Positions 14,886 through 22,411 are shown, counted from the first letter of the stretch. The stretch: DNA of 23,105 nt from an uncultured bacterium (GCA_905215575.1 CAJMQV010000017.1:1-23105); one strand, 5' to 3'. The notes: generated by a model from the sequence alone, not told the origin. A program made the numbers and translations.

Positions 14886-16762
14886 TGCAACAAAGACCTG
14901 TCGAACTATTGGCACCGGCCAAGAATGCCGATTGCGGTATTGAAGCGATCCGCCACGGAGCGGATGCAGTGTATATAGGCGCTCCACGTTTCGGAGCCCG
15001 TGCGGCTGCCGGCAATTCCATAGAAGATATTGCCCGCCTCACTGCTTTTGCCCACCAGTTCCGGGCAAGAATCTATGTGACGGTCAACACCATTCTGAAG
15101 GATGAAGAGTTGGCTGAGACCGAGGAAATGATATGGGAACTGTATCGTGCCGGAGTGGATGCGTTGATTGTGCAGGACATGGCTTTGTTGCAGTTGAATC
15201 TGCCGCCGATAGCGCTGCATGCCAGCACGCAGATGGATAACCGCGATGCCGACAAGGTACGCTTTTTGCAGCAACAGGGCTTTTCGCAGGTGGTATTGGC
15301 CCGTGAGCTCACTTTGCAGCAGATTCGCGACATTCATGAGGCGTGCCCGTCAGTGCCGCTCGAAGTGTTTGTGCACGGAGCGTTATGTGTCAGCTACAGC
15401 GGTCAGTGTTATGTGTCGCAACATTGTTTCGGCCGTAGCGCCAACCGGGGCAACTGTGCCCAGTTCTGTCGCCTGAAGTTTGATCTGGTGGATGCCGACG
15501 GCAAGGTCATTGAGCAGGAAAAACACCTGCTTTCTCTGAAAGACCTGAATCAGAGTGACCAGTTGGAGCAGATTCTGGAGGCGGGTGCCACCTCGCTCAA
15601 AATCGAAGGACGCCTGAAGGACATGGCTTACGTGAAGAACGTCACAGCCTATTATCGTCAGAAGCTTGATGCCATCTTCCGCAAGCATCCGGAATATTGC
15701 CGTGCTTCTTCAGGTAAATGTGAATATACTTTCCGTCCGCAGTTGGAGAAGAGTTTCAACCGCGGATTCACCCATTATTTCCTGAATGGACGGAAAACCG
15801 ATATTTTCTCTTTCAACACCCCGAAATCGCTGGGCGAGGAAGTGGGTTATGTGAAGGAAATCCGTGGCAAGTGCATCATCGTGGCCGGTGTGAAACCGTT
15901 CAGCAACGGCGACGGACTGTGTTTTATGGATGAGAACGGCAAACTGCAGGGTTTCCGTGTTAATCGTGTGGACGACAGCAATAAGATTTATCCGGTGGAA
16001 ATGCCGCGTGTGAAACCGCATACCCGACTTTACCGTAATTTTGACCAGGAGTTTGACCGTTTGCTTTCCAAACCGTCAGCGGAGCGCAAGATTACCGTGG
16101 ACTGGACGGTCGGTGAATATCCCGAAGGATTTGTGCTGAGCCTGAAAGACGAAGATGGAGTTTCGGTCTGCGTTCCGTTTGTCGCTGAAAAAGAACCGGC
16201 ACGCAGCCCGCAGGAGGAGAATATCCGTAAACAGCTTTCCAAACTGGGCAATACCTGTTTCATCGTTGGTCAGGTAAAAGTGGACTTGCAGGACAATTGG
16301 TTTGTACCTTCGTCCGTATTGGCCGAATGGCGCCGTGTAGTTATTGAGAAACTGGAACAGGCACGACGGGTGAACTTCCCGGTGCACTACCGTAAGATTC
16401 CAACCGACTTCACCCGTCAGTTGCGCGAGAAACAGGGGCAGGAGAGCGCTCCGTTACAAGGAATGCGTCTCACTTATCTGGCCAATGTAATGAACAGTCG
16501 TGCGGAATCTTTCTATAAGTCGCTCGGAGCCGTACAGATAGACCCGGCCTTTGAAAAGAAAGAACCCGTCGGAGCGGTCCTGATGTTCTGCAAGCACTGT
16601 CTGCGCTACAGTCTGGGATGGTGTACGAAGCAAGGCGGCCGCCGCTCGCCGTTCCGTGAACCATATTTCCTGGTTTCGGGTGACGGGCGCCGTTTCCGTT
16701 TGGAGTTTGATTGCAAGAATTGTCAAATGAAAGTCTATGCAGATCAGGAAGGTGTTCAATAA
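14885..16762 (+). CDS. U32-family protein, RlhA-like (23S rRNA hydroxylation or peptidase U32)
   Basis: A 625-residue protein beginning PVELLAPAKNADCGIEAIRHGADAVYIG-type sequence, the standard U32 TIM-barrel start. The conserved cysteine cluster lies at 168, 175, 181, 191 and 195 (ALCVSYSGQCYVSQHC, then NRGNCAQFCR). KDLN and SLKIEGRLKD motifs follow. A long C-terminal extension ends in CKHCLRYSLGWC and CKNC. E. coli has TrhP (about 450 residues, tRNA hydroxylation) and the longer RlhA (about 650, 23S rRNA C2501 hydroxylation). Length and C-terminal extension favour the RlhA type, which needs iron and prephenate-linked metabolism. Older annotation calls such proteins collagenase, with weak support. 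It overlaps metA by 1 nt and the next gene by 26 nt. Substrate assignment is inference. Confidence 0.88.
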   Translation: MQQRPVELLAPAKNADCGIEAIRHGADAVYIGAPRFGARAAAGNSIEDIARLTAFAHQFRARIYVTVNTILKDEELAETEEMIWELYRAGVDALIVQDMALLQLNLPPIALHASTQMDNRDADKVRFLQQQGFSQVVLARELTLQQIRDIHEACPSVPLEVFVHGALCVSYSGQCYVSQHCFGRSANRGNCAQFCRLKFDLVDADGKVIEQEKHLLSLKDLNQSDQLEQILEAGATSLKIEGRLKDMAYVKNVTAYYRQKLDAIFRKHPEYCRASSGKCEYTFRPQLEKSFNRGFTHYFLNGRKTDIFSFNTPKSLGEEVGYVKEIRGKCIIVAGVKPFSNGDGLCFMDENGKLQGFRVNRVDDSNKIYPVEMPRVKPHTRLYRNFDQEFDRLLSKPSAERKITVDWTVGEYPEGFVLSLKDEDGVSVCVPFVAEKEPARSPQEENIRKQLSKLGNTCFIVGQVKVDLQDNWFVPSSVLAEWRRVVIEKLEQARRVNFPVHYRKIPTDFTRQLREKQGQESAPLQGMRLTYLANVMNSRAESFYKSLGAVQIDPAFEKKEPVGAVLMFCKHCLRYSLGWCTKQGGRRSPFREPYFLVSGDGRRFRLEFDCKNCQMKVYADQEGVQ

Positions 16763-17756
16763 AAAGAGGTTGAGTTTCGTGTTTTGGCTTTGGGGATTGT
16801 GTGCGCTGCTCCTTTCTTCCTGCTACCGTTCCTCTTCCAACGACGATCAGTGGAGTGTTTCCGAGAGTTCAGTCTATTCTCTGGACTTTATGAATCAGCA
16901 TCACTACGGGCTTAATTATAATTTTAAAGTCTGTAGTGATAGCCTGTGGCTTCAGGGGGATCGTCCGATGCACACTGATTTTAACGGGACTTATTTTGTA
17001 GATTCGATTTATTTGAGCGCGGGAGATCTGATTGTGGTGGCCGATCTGGCCATCATTCCCGAAGACTCAGTGGATTCGGTTTGGGTAAAGGTTGCCCGTG
17101 ACCAGTCAACCATGGGATGGGTTCATGAAAGCAGTCTTTTGCAGCAGGTGGTACCTAATGATTCCATCTCTGAGTTTATTCACGTGTTCAGTAACAAGCA
17201 CCTGTTGTACTTCCTTTCGGCTCTGGCGGTGCTTTTTGCGGTCTATCTTGTCCGCAAGATGCGTCGCAAGCGTTTTCGGATGGTGTTCTTTGATGATATA
17301 GCCAGTTTCTATCCTACAGGGTTGTGCCTGGTTATTTCAACGGCAGCGGTGCTTTATGCGCTGATCCAGCAGAACAATCCTTCCCTTTGGGTGGAATTTT
17401 ACTTTCATCCTACGCTGAATCCTTTCGGACAGCCTTTTGTCTTGGCTTCCTTTTTATCTGCGGTATGGCTGATGTTGATTCTGGCTATAGCTGTGGTGGA
17501 TGATGTGTTGCGCCAGCTTACGGTGGCAGAGGCTGTTCCCTATTTGCTGGGCTTGTTGGGAGTTTGTATGCTGTGCTATCTGTTTTTCTCGATAGCAACC
17601 TTATATTATTTAGGGATTCCTTTTTGGGGTGTCTTTGTATGGTGGGCTTTGCGCCGCTATTATCGTTACGGTTATTCGCGTTACATTTGCGGAAAGTGTG
17701 GCGCAAAGATCTCCAAGAAGGGGACTTGTCCGCGTTGTGGAGCCTGGAACGAATGA
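16737..17756 (+). CDS. Predicted lipoprotein with SH3-like domain, membrane segments and C-terminal zinc ribbon
   Basis: A 339-residue protein of unknown function. Residues 1-29 are a lipoprotein signal (basic N-terminus, hydrophobic core, lipobox LLSSC with C29). Residues about 95-140 (GDLIVVADL, then VWVKVARDQSTMGWVHESSLL) resemble a bacterial SH3 domain, probably periplasmic. Membrane segments follow at about 156-174, 192-213, 235-256 and 268-310 (possibly two helices). The tail is a treble-clef-like zinc ribbon with C318, C321, C331 and C334 (CGKCG, then CPRCGAWN). An odd or even helix count decides the side; a cytosolic ribbon is usual. The gene starts 26 nt inside the U32 gene, so it is co-transcribed with metA-U32. 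The role is unknown; sensing or scaffold functions are only guesses. Confidence 0.75.
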   Translation: MQIRKVFNKKRLSFVFWLWGLCALLLSSCYRSSSNDDQWSVSESSVYSLDFMNQHHYGLNYNFKVCSDSLWLQGDRPMHTDFNGTYFVDSIYLSAGDLIVVADLAIIPEDSVDSVWVKVARDQSTMGWVHESSLLQQVVPNDSISEFIHVFSNKHLLYFLSALAVLFAVYLVRKMRRKRFRMVFFDDIASFYPTGLCLVISTAAVLYALIQQNNPSLWVEFYFHPTLNPFGQPFVLASFLSAVWLMLILAIAVVDDVLRQLTVAEAVPYLLGLLGVCMLCYLFFSIATLYYLGIPFWGVFVWWALRRYYRYGYSRYICGKCGAKISKKGTCPRCGAWNE

Positions 17757-17769
17757 TTCCGGGCCTTGA

Positions 17770-18393
17770 TTATATTCTGTCGGCTTCGATATATCCGTTC
17801 ATTACGGCATAGATGGTCAGTCCGGAAACCGACTTGATATTCAGTTTTTCCATAATATTTTTCCGGTGTGAGATGACGGTGGTTATGCTGATATTCAGCT
17901 CTTCGGCAATCTCTTTGTTGGCCATTCCACGTACAATACATACCAATACTTCAATCTCACGTGAGGTCAGTCCGTTAGGTTCGCTCCAGTTCTGCGGGTG
18001 AGGGGGAGCCATCATTTTGCGCATTTTTGGGGGCAGATGCAAACCGCCGGCGTGAGCGCTCTGCTGCAATCTCAGCAAGGCACGGATCATCATCTCCTCA
18101 TCCAGACAGATGTTCAGAGTATGAAAATTGGCAATATAAGGCATGGTAATCCGTCCGTAAGTCAATACAATAGTCTTGTGCTTCCGTTCTACGAAGAAAG
18201 CACTGTGCTCCACCAGAATCTGTGAAGAGATAAAATAATGGAAATACATGTCCGGAGTATCACAAACGAAGCTTTCAAAGGAATTGAATTTGCGCACTAC
18301 GGCTTCGGGCATCATCTTTTCAATCAGATTCTGAAGCCCAATGCTGCTCAAAGTATTGGCGTCGATAATGGCTATCTCCGGAAGAATTTTCAT
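17770..18393 (-). CDS. LuxR/GerE-type transcription regulator with degenerate receiver domain
   Basis: A 207-residue regulator. The C-terminus (about 142-203) is a clear LuxR/GerE helix-turn-helix: LTSREIEVLVCIVRGMANKE, then IAEELNISITTVISHRKNIM. The N-terminus (1-120) has a receiver-like beginning (IAIIDANTLSSIGLQNLI), but the strand that should carry the phospho-accepting aspartate reads YFHYFISSQIL with no Asp. It is therefore probably not controlled by ordinary phosphorylation. It may sense protein partners or small ligands, or act constitutively. It is the last gene of a three-gene minus-strand operon, 12 nt after the TlpA-like gene. It ends 13 bp from the stop of the convergent lipoprotein gene with no visible terminator between them. 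Confidence 0.88.
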   Translation of the reverse strand: MKILPEIAIIDANTLSSIGLQNLIEKMMPEAVVRKFNSFESFVCDTPDMYFHYFISSQILVEHSAFFVERKHKTIVLTYGRITMPYIANFHTLNICLDEEMMIRALLRLQQSAHAGGLHLPPKMRKMMAPPHPQNWSEPNGLTSREIEVLVCIVRGMANKEIAEELNISITTVISHRKNIMEKLNIKSVSGLTIYAVMNGYIEADRI

Positions 18394-18405
18394 AATGTTC
18401 TGTTT

Positions 18406-18993
18406 TTAGTGGGGCGAAGTTAGTGAATAAACCCGAGAATAGGAAGCCTGTTCTTTTTCTTTTTGGTTTTCTTCGTTTACTTTTGAAATCCAGCCTTTCA
18501 ATTCTTCGTACGAAGCCATGTTCTGGTCGTCATAGATGGCCTGAATGACATTTTGCGCGTCTATCACATAAAGCATGGGGACACCGCTATAGGCAAACCG
18601 GTCGTAAATGGTTCGGTCCTCCTGAGGAGATACCGGCATGGTGAACTGGTTTTTCTGCCAATACAGTCTGACCGCATCTGTTTTCTCGGCTCTTCCGATG
18701 CATACCAGTTGCCATAAAGAATCCTGCCGGCAGTCACGGTACACCTGTTCAACAATGGGCAGTTCCTTTTGGCAATCTCCACATTCGGTATGGAAAAAGA
18801 GCAAGACCAAAGTCTTTCCCTTGTGATTGTCTTGCGTAAATGTGTCCTGATCCAATGTGATGACCTGAAATTCGGGAATGGTATCTCTGACCGAAAGTTT
18901 GCTTCCTGTCTTTGTTATTCCCATATCTTCACTGATGCAGGAAGTCAGTGTCGCTATGAAACCTAAGCATAGAAATAGAATTTGTTTTTTCAT
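18406..18993 (-). CDS. TlpA-like thioredoxin-fold lipoprotein
   Basis: A 195-residue exported protein. The lipobox LTSC gives a predicted acylated C19 after a short signal peptide. The thioredoxin fold follows, with active site ECGDC (C71, C74) and a cis-proline segment GVPMLYVID near residue 150. TlpA/ResA-type lipoproteins reduce or exchange disulfides in the periplasm. The CGDC motif differs from the usual CPxC, suggesting an altered redox potential. The C-terminal 30 residues are charged and probably disordered. It begins within the last codons of the DUF3810 gene (4-nt ATGA overlap) and precedes the LuxR gene by 12 nt, so all three are likely made from one transcript. Substrate unknown. 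Confidence 0.88.
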   Translation of the reverse strand: MKKQILFLCLGFIATLTSCISEDMGITKTGSKLSVRDTIPEFQVITLDQDTFTQDNHKGKTLVLLFFHTECGDCQKELPIVEQVYRDCRQDSLWQLVCIGRAEKTDAVRLYWQKNQFTMPVSPQEDRTIYDRFAYSGVPMLYVIDAQNVIQAIYDDQNMASYEELKGWISKVNEENQKEKEQASYSRVYSLTSPH

Positions 18994-20099
18994 TGTCTGA
19001 TGTGATTTGAAGAGCCGTTCAGAGAAAATGCCTGCTGTTCGCGCTCTGAGATGATAAGAGAAAGGACTTGTCCGTAGTTTTTTTGTCCGCTGTTGATCTG
19101 GTTCCCTTTTAGGAAGGCTTCATACATGGCATTCTGTATGCTGCCGATCCATGAGGAATATTTTTCTTTCCAGTAGCGGTGCTCCTGTTCCGCAAGCGTT
19201 AGGATTTCCGGTCGTATACTTGCAATCCAAGTGCGGTATTGTGCTGTGTCCAGACTGCCGTAGGCCTGATTCATGACGTAAGGCAATATGCCGATATAGC
19301 CGCTGAAACGGACAAACGGGATGGTGCTGGCTGTGCATACCTTGTATGCCCAATAATTAGCTTCAGCCTCACTACTCACACTGAGCAGATGCGCCAGCTC
19401 GTGCGCATAAGTAAAGGGATATTGCGGTGGGAGCAGGTCTTCGTTCACTTGCATTTCGCAGAAAAACGGTCCCATAAATCCTAAGACACCGACTTTGGAA
19501 TACAGTTCATTGAACGCCAGTTTCTTGGGGGTGAAGTGCTCCTGAGGCAGGCACAGGGCAGCCTGTGGCGGAACAGAATGATAAATGCTTCTGATGTCTT
19601 TTTCCCACAACCTTGTATTCGGACAGTTATTAAAAGGAACGTAACTTTGGTTCAGGACTTCGGTGTAATCGTGTAGAAAACTCTGAAAGACAGAATCTTC
19701 ATAAGCAACCGGTTCCAACGCCATGCGTCTGTAGAAAGAATGTCTGAAATAATTGATACCCCATCCCCAGTAAAACCATACGGTGATCCAGAGCGATATC
19801 TCGATACAACTCCGTATCTGCTTTTTCCAATTGTGTTTGCGAAGTGTCAGCAAGCGATAAAGCAACAATAAAGAAAAGGCGCACACAACCAGTTCCTCCA
19901 AAGAAAACCGTGATATGCTTGCCAGATGAGACAGAAAATCAGAAAGTCGGGGATAAATGCGGGTGGCATAGAATTCGCCGGCCGCATGATTCATTCGGGT
20001 CACAATAACAAATCCCAATAAAAGCAGCAGGAGGATGTATCGGAGAGTCTGACTCCGATAGTATGACATGATATGGTGAAAGCGGTTGGATAGCTTCAT
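18990..20099 (-). CDS. DUF3810 membrane protein with HExxH metallopeptidase motif
   Basis: A 369-residue protein with three likely membrane helices at about 20-34, 68-84 and 98-115, then a large soluble domain. AHELAHLLSVSSEAEANYWAY (231-251 region) has the zinc-binding HELAH (H233, E234, H237). The downstream glutamates E244 and E246 are candidates for the third ligand, as in gluzincins. This is the DUF3810 family, widespread in Bacteroidetes and Firmicutes and not biochemically characterised to my knowledge. The predicted soluble domain would lie in the periplasm or cytosol depending on topology; with three helices and a basic N-terminus, periplasmic is likely. It heads an operon with a redox lipoprotein and a LuxR regulator. 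A terminator-capped RNA gene lies directly upstream on the same strand, and no separate promoter is obvious. Confidence 0.88.
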   Translation of the reverse strand: MKLSNRFHHIMSYYRSQTLRYILLLLLLGFVIVTRMNHAAGEFYATRIYPRLSDFLSHLASISRFSLEELVVCAFSLLLLYRLLTLRKHNWKKQIRSCIEISLWITVWFYWGWGINYFRHSFYRRMALEPVAYEDSVFQSFLHDYTEVLNQSYVPFNNCPNTRLWEKDIRSIYHSVPPQAALCLPQEHFTPKKLAFNELYSKVGVLGFMGPFFCEMQVNEDLLPPQYPFTYAHELAHLLSVSSEAEANYWAYKVCTASTIPFVRFSGYIGILPYVMNQAYGSLDTAQYRTWIASIRPEILTLAEQEHRYWKEKYSSWIGSIQNAMYEAFLKGNQINSGQKNYGQVLSLIISEREQQAFSLNGSSNHIRQ

Positions 20100-20129
20100 G
20101 GCTGCTGTATTTTATGGAGAGGTTCCTAT

Positions 20130-20168
20130 AAAAACAAAGAAAGAGGAAGTATCCGCTGATACGCCCTC
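20130..20168 (-). terminator. Rho-independent terminator of the upstream small RNA
   Basis: On the minus strand GAGG-GC-GTATC-AGCG-GATAC-TT-CCTC forms a stem (20143-20168) with one internal two-base mismatch, followed by TTTCTTTGTTTTT. It lies 43 nt before the DUF3810 start, so it either ends a separate RNA or acts as an attenuator for that operon. Confidence 0.8.
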
Positions 20169-20385
20169 AAGCAAACAAACTAATAAATTTCAATTTAAAG
20201 AGTGCTTAAACGAACCTTATTGTCCGTAGCCCTCCATCGCGTTTTCAGTTGCACTTGTTCAAAGCGCTTCATGGAACGCATTGTGTCATAACTTTTGAAA
20301 CCCTTAAACATTAACAATCTATCACCTAATACACTCTTCACAGAGTCATTTAACTATGAGTACATCACTCTTTTCTTCATTATGA
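20130..20385 (-). ncRNA. Candidate small RNA 1 (FNR-box-preceded, paralogue of the one at 22102-22411)
   Basis: About 250 nt between a Bacteroidetes promoter and a terminator, with no credible gene. Features: 5' GTCATAA (20380-20386) can pair with TTATGAC (20285-20291 region). A GUGA-capped hairpin, ACTCT-GTGA-AGAGT, is at 20333-20346. AGATTGTT and TTTAAGGGT blocks follow. A nested hairpin (GCGTT/AACGC enclosing GCGCTT/AAGTGC) is at about 20240-20280. The same elements, in the same order and at similar distances, occur in the second element near 22400, with a different but complementary stem under the GUGA loop. A 28-codon open frame at 20195-20281 exists but lacks a ribosome site. Alternative: a 5' leader/attenuator of the DUF3810 operon. 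Confidence 0.65.
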
Positions 20386-20390
20386 CATTG

Positions 20391-20422
20391 CAAAGTTACA
20401 CGATTTTGATCCTTAATTCAAG
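20391..20422 (-). promoter_or_regulatory. Promoter of candidate small RNA 1
   Basis: On the minus strand CTTG (20419-20422), 20 nt, then TAACTTTG (20391-20398). The -7 box is an exact TAnnTTTG match, the -33 has one mismatch, and the spacing equals that of the promoter of small RNA 2. Predicted transcription start near 20385. Confidence 0.7.
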
Positions 20423-20458
20423 AAAATCATGCTTTTATGTATTTTTTTTCCTCATTTC

Positions 20459-20472
20459 TTGATATAAATCAA
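20459..20472. promoter_or_regulatory. Perfect FNR-type palindrome between small RNA 1 and the permease gene
   Basis: TTGATATAAATCAA matches the E. coli FNR consensus TTGAT-N4-ATCAA at all ten fixed bases. Its centre is 67.5 bp upstream of the small RNA 1 -7 box (about -80 from its predicted start). It is also about -61 from the predicted start of the divergent permease promoter. Both are usual class I activator positions. Which Crp/Fnr-family protein binds in this organism is unknown. Confidence 0.6.
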
Positions 20473-20487
20473 TTAAGAAGCAGTAAT

Positions 20488-20521
20488 TTTGCAGTTTCAA
20501 AAATCAATTGTAATATTTTTG
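20488..20521 (+). promoter_or_regulatory. Candidate promoter of the NCS2 permease gene
   Basis: TTTG (20488-20491), 22 nt, then TATTTTTG (20514-20521), 14 nt before the ATG at 20536. The spacing is slightly long. An overlapping TAATTTTG (20484-20491) is an alternative -7 box. AT-rich leader with no Shine-Dalgarno site. Confidence 0.5.
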
Positions 20522-20535
20522 TAAATAAAAATTAA

Positions 20536-21849
20536 ATGAAAGAAAACGGAGATTTGATTTACGGATTGGAGGACCGTCCGCCAGTGAAGGATGCCCTGTT
20601 TGCGGCGTTGCAGCATTTGTTAGCCATTTTCGTGGCCATCATTACCCCGCCGCTCATCATTGCGGGTGCCATGAAACTGGATTTGGAAACTACCGGTTTT
20701 CTGGTGTCTATGGCTTTGTTTGCTTCAGGTGTTTCCACCTTTATCCAGTGTCGTCGCATCGGTCCGATCGGAACCGGTCTGTTGTGTATTCAGGGAACAA
20801 GTTTCTCATTTATCGGTCCGATTATCGCTGCCGGTCTTTCCGGTGGTCTGGCTTCGGTTTTCGGCGCTTGTATGGCAGCCTCGTTTGTAGAGATGGCCAT
20901 TAGCCGTGTACTGAAGTACACCCGCAAGATCATTACCCCGCTGGTTTCGGGTATTGTGGTAACACTCATCGGTATGAGTCTGATCAAGGTCGGTATCACC
21001 GCCTGCGGAGGTGGAGCTGTGGCTCAGGCCGACGGTACTTTCGGTTCATTGCGTTACATCGGTCTGGCAGCTTTGGTGCTGGTACTCATTGTGATTTTCA
21101 ACCGAAGCTCTAACCGCTATTTGCGTATGAGCTCCATTGTAATCGGTCTGGTTATCGGTTATGCTGTGGCCTGGTCAATGGGTATGGTCGATTTCTCGGC
21201 TGTGCAGAGCTATGGCGGTTTCAACATTCCTGTACCTTTTAAATACGGTTTGTCGTTCGACTGGTCGGCTATCATCGCCTTGGGACTTGTTTATCTGATT
21301 ACAGCCATTGAAGCATATGGCGACATCACTGCCAATTCACTGATTTCCGGCGAGCCTGTTGAAGGCGAAGTTTTCGTGAAGCGTGCTTCGGGCGGTATTC
21401 TGGCTGACGGATTCAACTCATTCCTGGCCGGAGTGTTCAACTCTTTCCCGAATTCCATCTTTGCCCAGAATAACGGAATGATCCAGCTTACAGGAGTAGC
21501 CAGCCGCTATGTGGGTTATTACATTGCCGGTTTCCTGATTCTGTTGGGCCTGTTCCCGGCTGTAGGCCTGGTGTTCTCGCTGATGCCAGAACCGGTTTTG
21601 GGTGGTGCCACACTGCTGATGTTCGGTACGGTAGCTGCTGCGGGTATCCGTATTATTGCGGCACAGAAAATCGACCGTAAGGCTACTCTGGTGATGGCTT
21701 TGAGTTTCTCTTTCGGTTTGAGCGTAGAGCTCGTTCCGGAAATTCTGACACAGTTGCCTGAAGCTGTACGCAGCATTTTCGCTTCTGGTATCACTACCGG
21801 AGGACTGACTGCCATTCTGGCCAATATGTTGATTCGCATCAAGGATTAA
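20536..21849 (+). CDS. NCS2 nucleobase permease (xanthine/uracil family, XanQ-like)
   Basis: A 437-residue inner-membrane transporter with about 12-14 hydrophobic segments. Family hallmarks: QH at 26-27 in the first helix (FAALQHLLAIF), a conserved acidic residue in helix 8 (ITAIEAYGDITAN), and the NAT signature region SFPNSIFAQNNGMIQLTGVA followed by SRYVG. The latter two are closer to XanQ/XanP-type xanthine permeases than to UraA, so purine (xanthine or urate) uptake with protons or sodium is favoured over uracil. Substrate choice is inference. The gene is a single transcription unit with its own terminator, placed between two related small RNA candidates. An FNR-type palindrome upstream could link its expression to redox state or anaerobic metabolism. 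Confidence 0.93.
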   Translation: MKENGDLIYGLEDRPPVKDALFAALQHLLAIFVAIITPPLIIAGAMKLDLETTGFLVSMALFASGVSTFIQCRRIGPIGTGLLCIQGTSFSFIGPIIAAGLSGGLASVFGACMAASFVEMAISRVLKYTRKIITPLVSGIVVTLIGMSLIKVGITACGGGAVAQADGTFGSLRYIGLAALVLVLIVIFNRSSNRYLRMSSIVIGLVIGYAVAWSMGMVDFSAVQSYGGFNIPVPFKYGLSFDWSAIIALGLVYLITAIEAYGDITANSLISGEPVEGEVFVKRASGGILADGFNSFLAGVFNSFPNSIFAQNNGMIQLTGVASRYVGYYIAGFLILLGLFPAVGLVFSLMPEPVLGGATLLMFGTVAAAGIRIIAAQKIDRKATLVMALSFSFGLSVELVPEILTQLPEAVRSIFASGITTGGLTAILANMLIRIKD

Positions 21850-21878
21850 TTTTTGAAATCCCTATAACATGACAATCG

Positions 21879-21913
21879 GGGTCGTGCTCAAATTCTGAGT
21901 GCGGCCCTTTTTT
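21879..21913 (+). terminator. Rho-independent terminator of the permease gene
   Basis: GGGTCGTGCTCA (21879-21890) pairs with TGAGTGCGGCCC (21896-21907) over 12 positions, three of them G-U in RNA, with a 5-nt loop. Six T follow. Confidence 0.88.
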
Positions 21914-21998
21914 GTTTCCTCTTTCTGTTTCTGAGGGGCAATCAGACTGTTTCCGCCGGTTTTATGCGTCTGGCTGTTATAAGCACGGAGAGGATCAT

Positions 21999-22065
21999 AA
22001 AAAAAGATCACGATCAAATGAAAATTTCGTTTCGATGATTTGAGAATTTTATCGTGATGTTTTTT
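21999..22065. repeat. Imperfect inverted repeat in the gap after the permease gene
   Basis: An A7-G-ATCACGAT arm (21999-22014) and an ATCGTGAT-G-T6 arm (22051-22065) are complementary except for one G-G mismatch. The 36-nt middle contains a further CAAAT/ATTTG pairing. It is too far from the permease stop to be its main terminator. The right arm contains 15 nt shared with the gap at 12357-12371. Confidence 0.45.
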
Positions 22066-22101
22066 CTGAATGCCCGAACGTAAGATTATAGAGGGGGAAA
22101 A

Positions 22102-22134
22102 CGAAAAAAGACATGCCCGAAAGCATGTCTTTTT
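22102..22134 (-). terminator. Terminator of candidate small RNA 2
   Basis: AAAAAGACATGC (22105-22116) pairs perfectly with GCATGTCTTTTT (22123-22134). Read on the minus strand the stem ends in six T. The hairpin is nearly symmetric, so it could also stop plus-strand read-through. Confidence 0.88.
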
Positions 22135-22411
22135 ATGATGAATGAATTTTTTTCTTTCTAAAGGTGCCTCAACTTCACAGTATACAGCACCTGTCTTGTT
22201 TTTGGAAGTAAACTTTTTTCATTTTCCTTCCTTGAAGAACTTGCTCACTGTAGTCATTTAAAATGACTAACAGTGAATTCTTCTTCATGAGTCATAAGTC
22301 ACTACCTTAATTACCTTAAATTACCCTTAAAACTAAACAATCTTTTACCAATAAATATCTCTCACGAGATCCTAACTAATACCTTAATATGTTACCCTTA
22401 TTTCCTTATGA
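22102..22411 (-). ncRNA. Candidate small RNA 2 (FNR-box-preceded, paralogue of 20130-20385)
   Basis: About 310 nt from an excellent promoter to an excellent terminator, with no gene downstream on this strand, so it stands alone. It shares with small RNA 1 the 16 nt CTTTGCAATGTCATAA, a GUGA-capped hairpin (ATCTC-GTGA-GAGAT, 22357-22370) and AGATTGTT and TTTAAGGGT blocks. It also has TTATGAC (22291-22297), able to pair with the 5' GTCATAA (22406-22412). The 3' half differs: a long hairpin at 22234-22286 (14-bp core plus GAAGAA/TTCTTC) and an AGGTGC/GCACCT stem at 22162-22192. A 37-codon frame at 22175-22288 overlaps the long hairpin and is probably not coding. Function unknown; it may belong to a known Bacteroidales RNA family. 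Confidence 0.72.

Noticed and set aside
20195..20281. 28-codon basic open frame within small RNA 1 (minus strand)
   Set aside because: No ribosome site, it overlaps a nested hairpin, and no counterpart with similar sequence is kept in small RNA 2. A dual-function RNA cannot be excluded.
22175..22288. 37-codon open frame within small RNA 2 (minus strand), starting MKKNSLLVIL
   Set aside because: Its first half coincides with a long perfect hairpin that explains the sequence better. There is no convincing ribosome site before the first ATG, although GGAAGG precedes an internal ATG.
20130..22411. Identification of the two RNAs as 6S RNA
   Set aside because: 6S RNA pairs its 5' and 3' ends into a rod with a central bubble. 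Here the 5' end pairs with an internal segment about 95-120 nt away, so I do not assign 6S without a covariance-model search.
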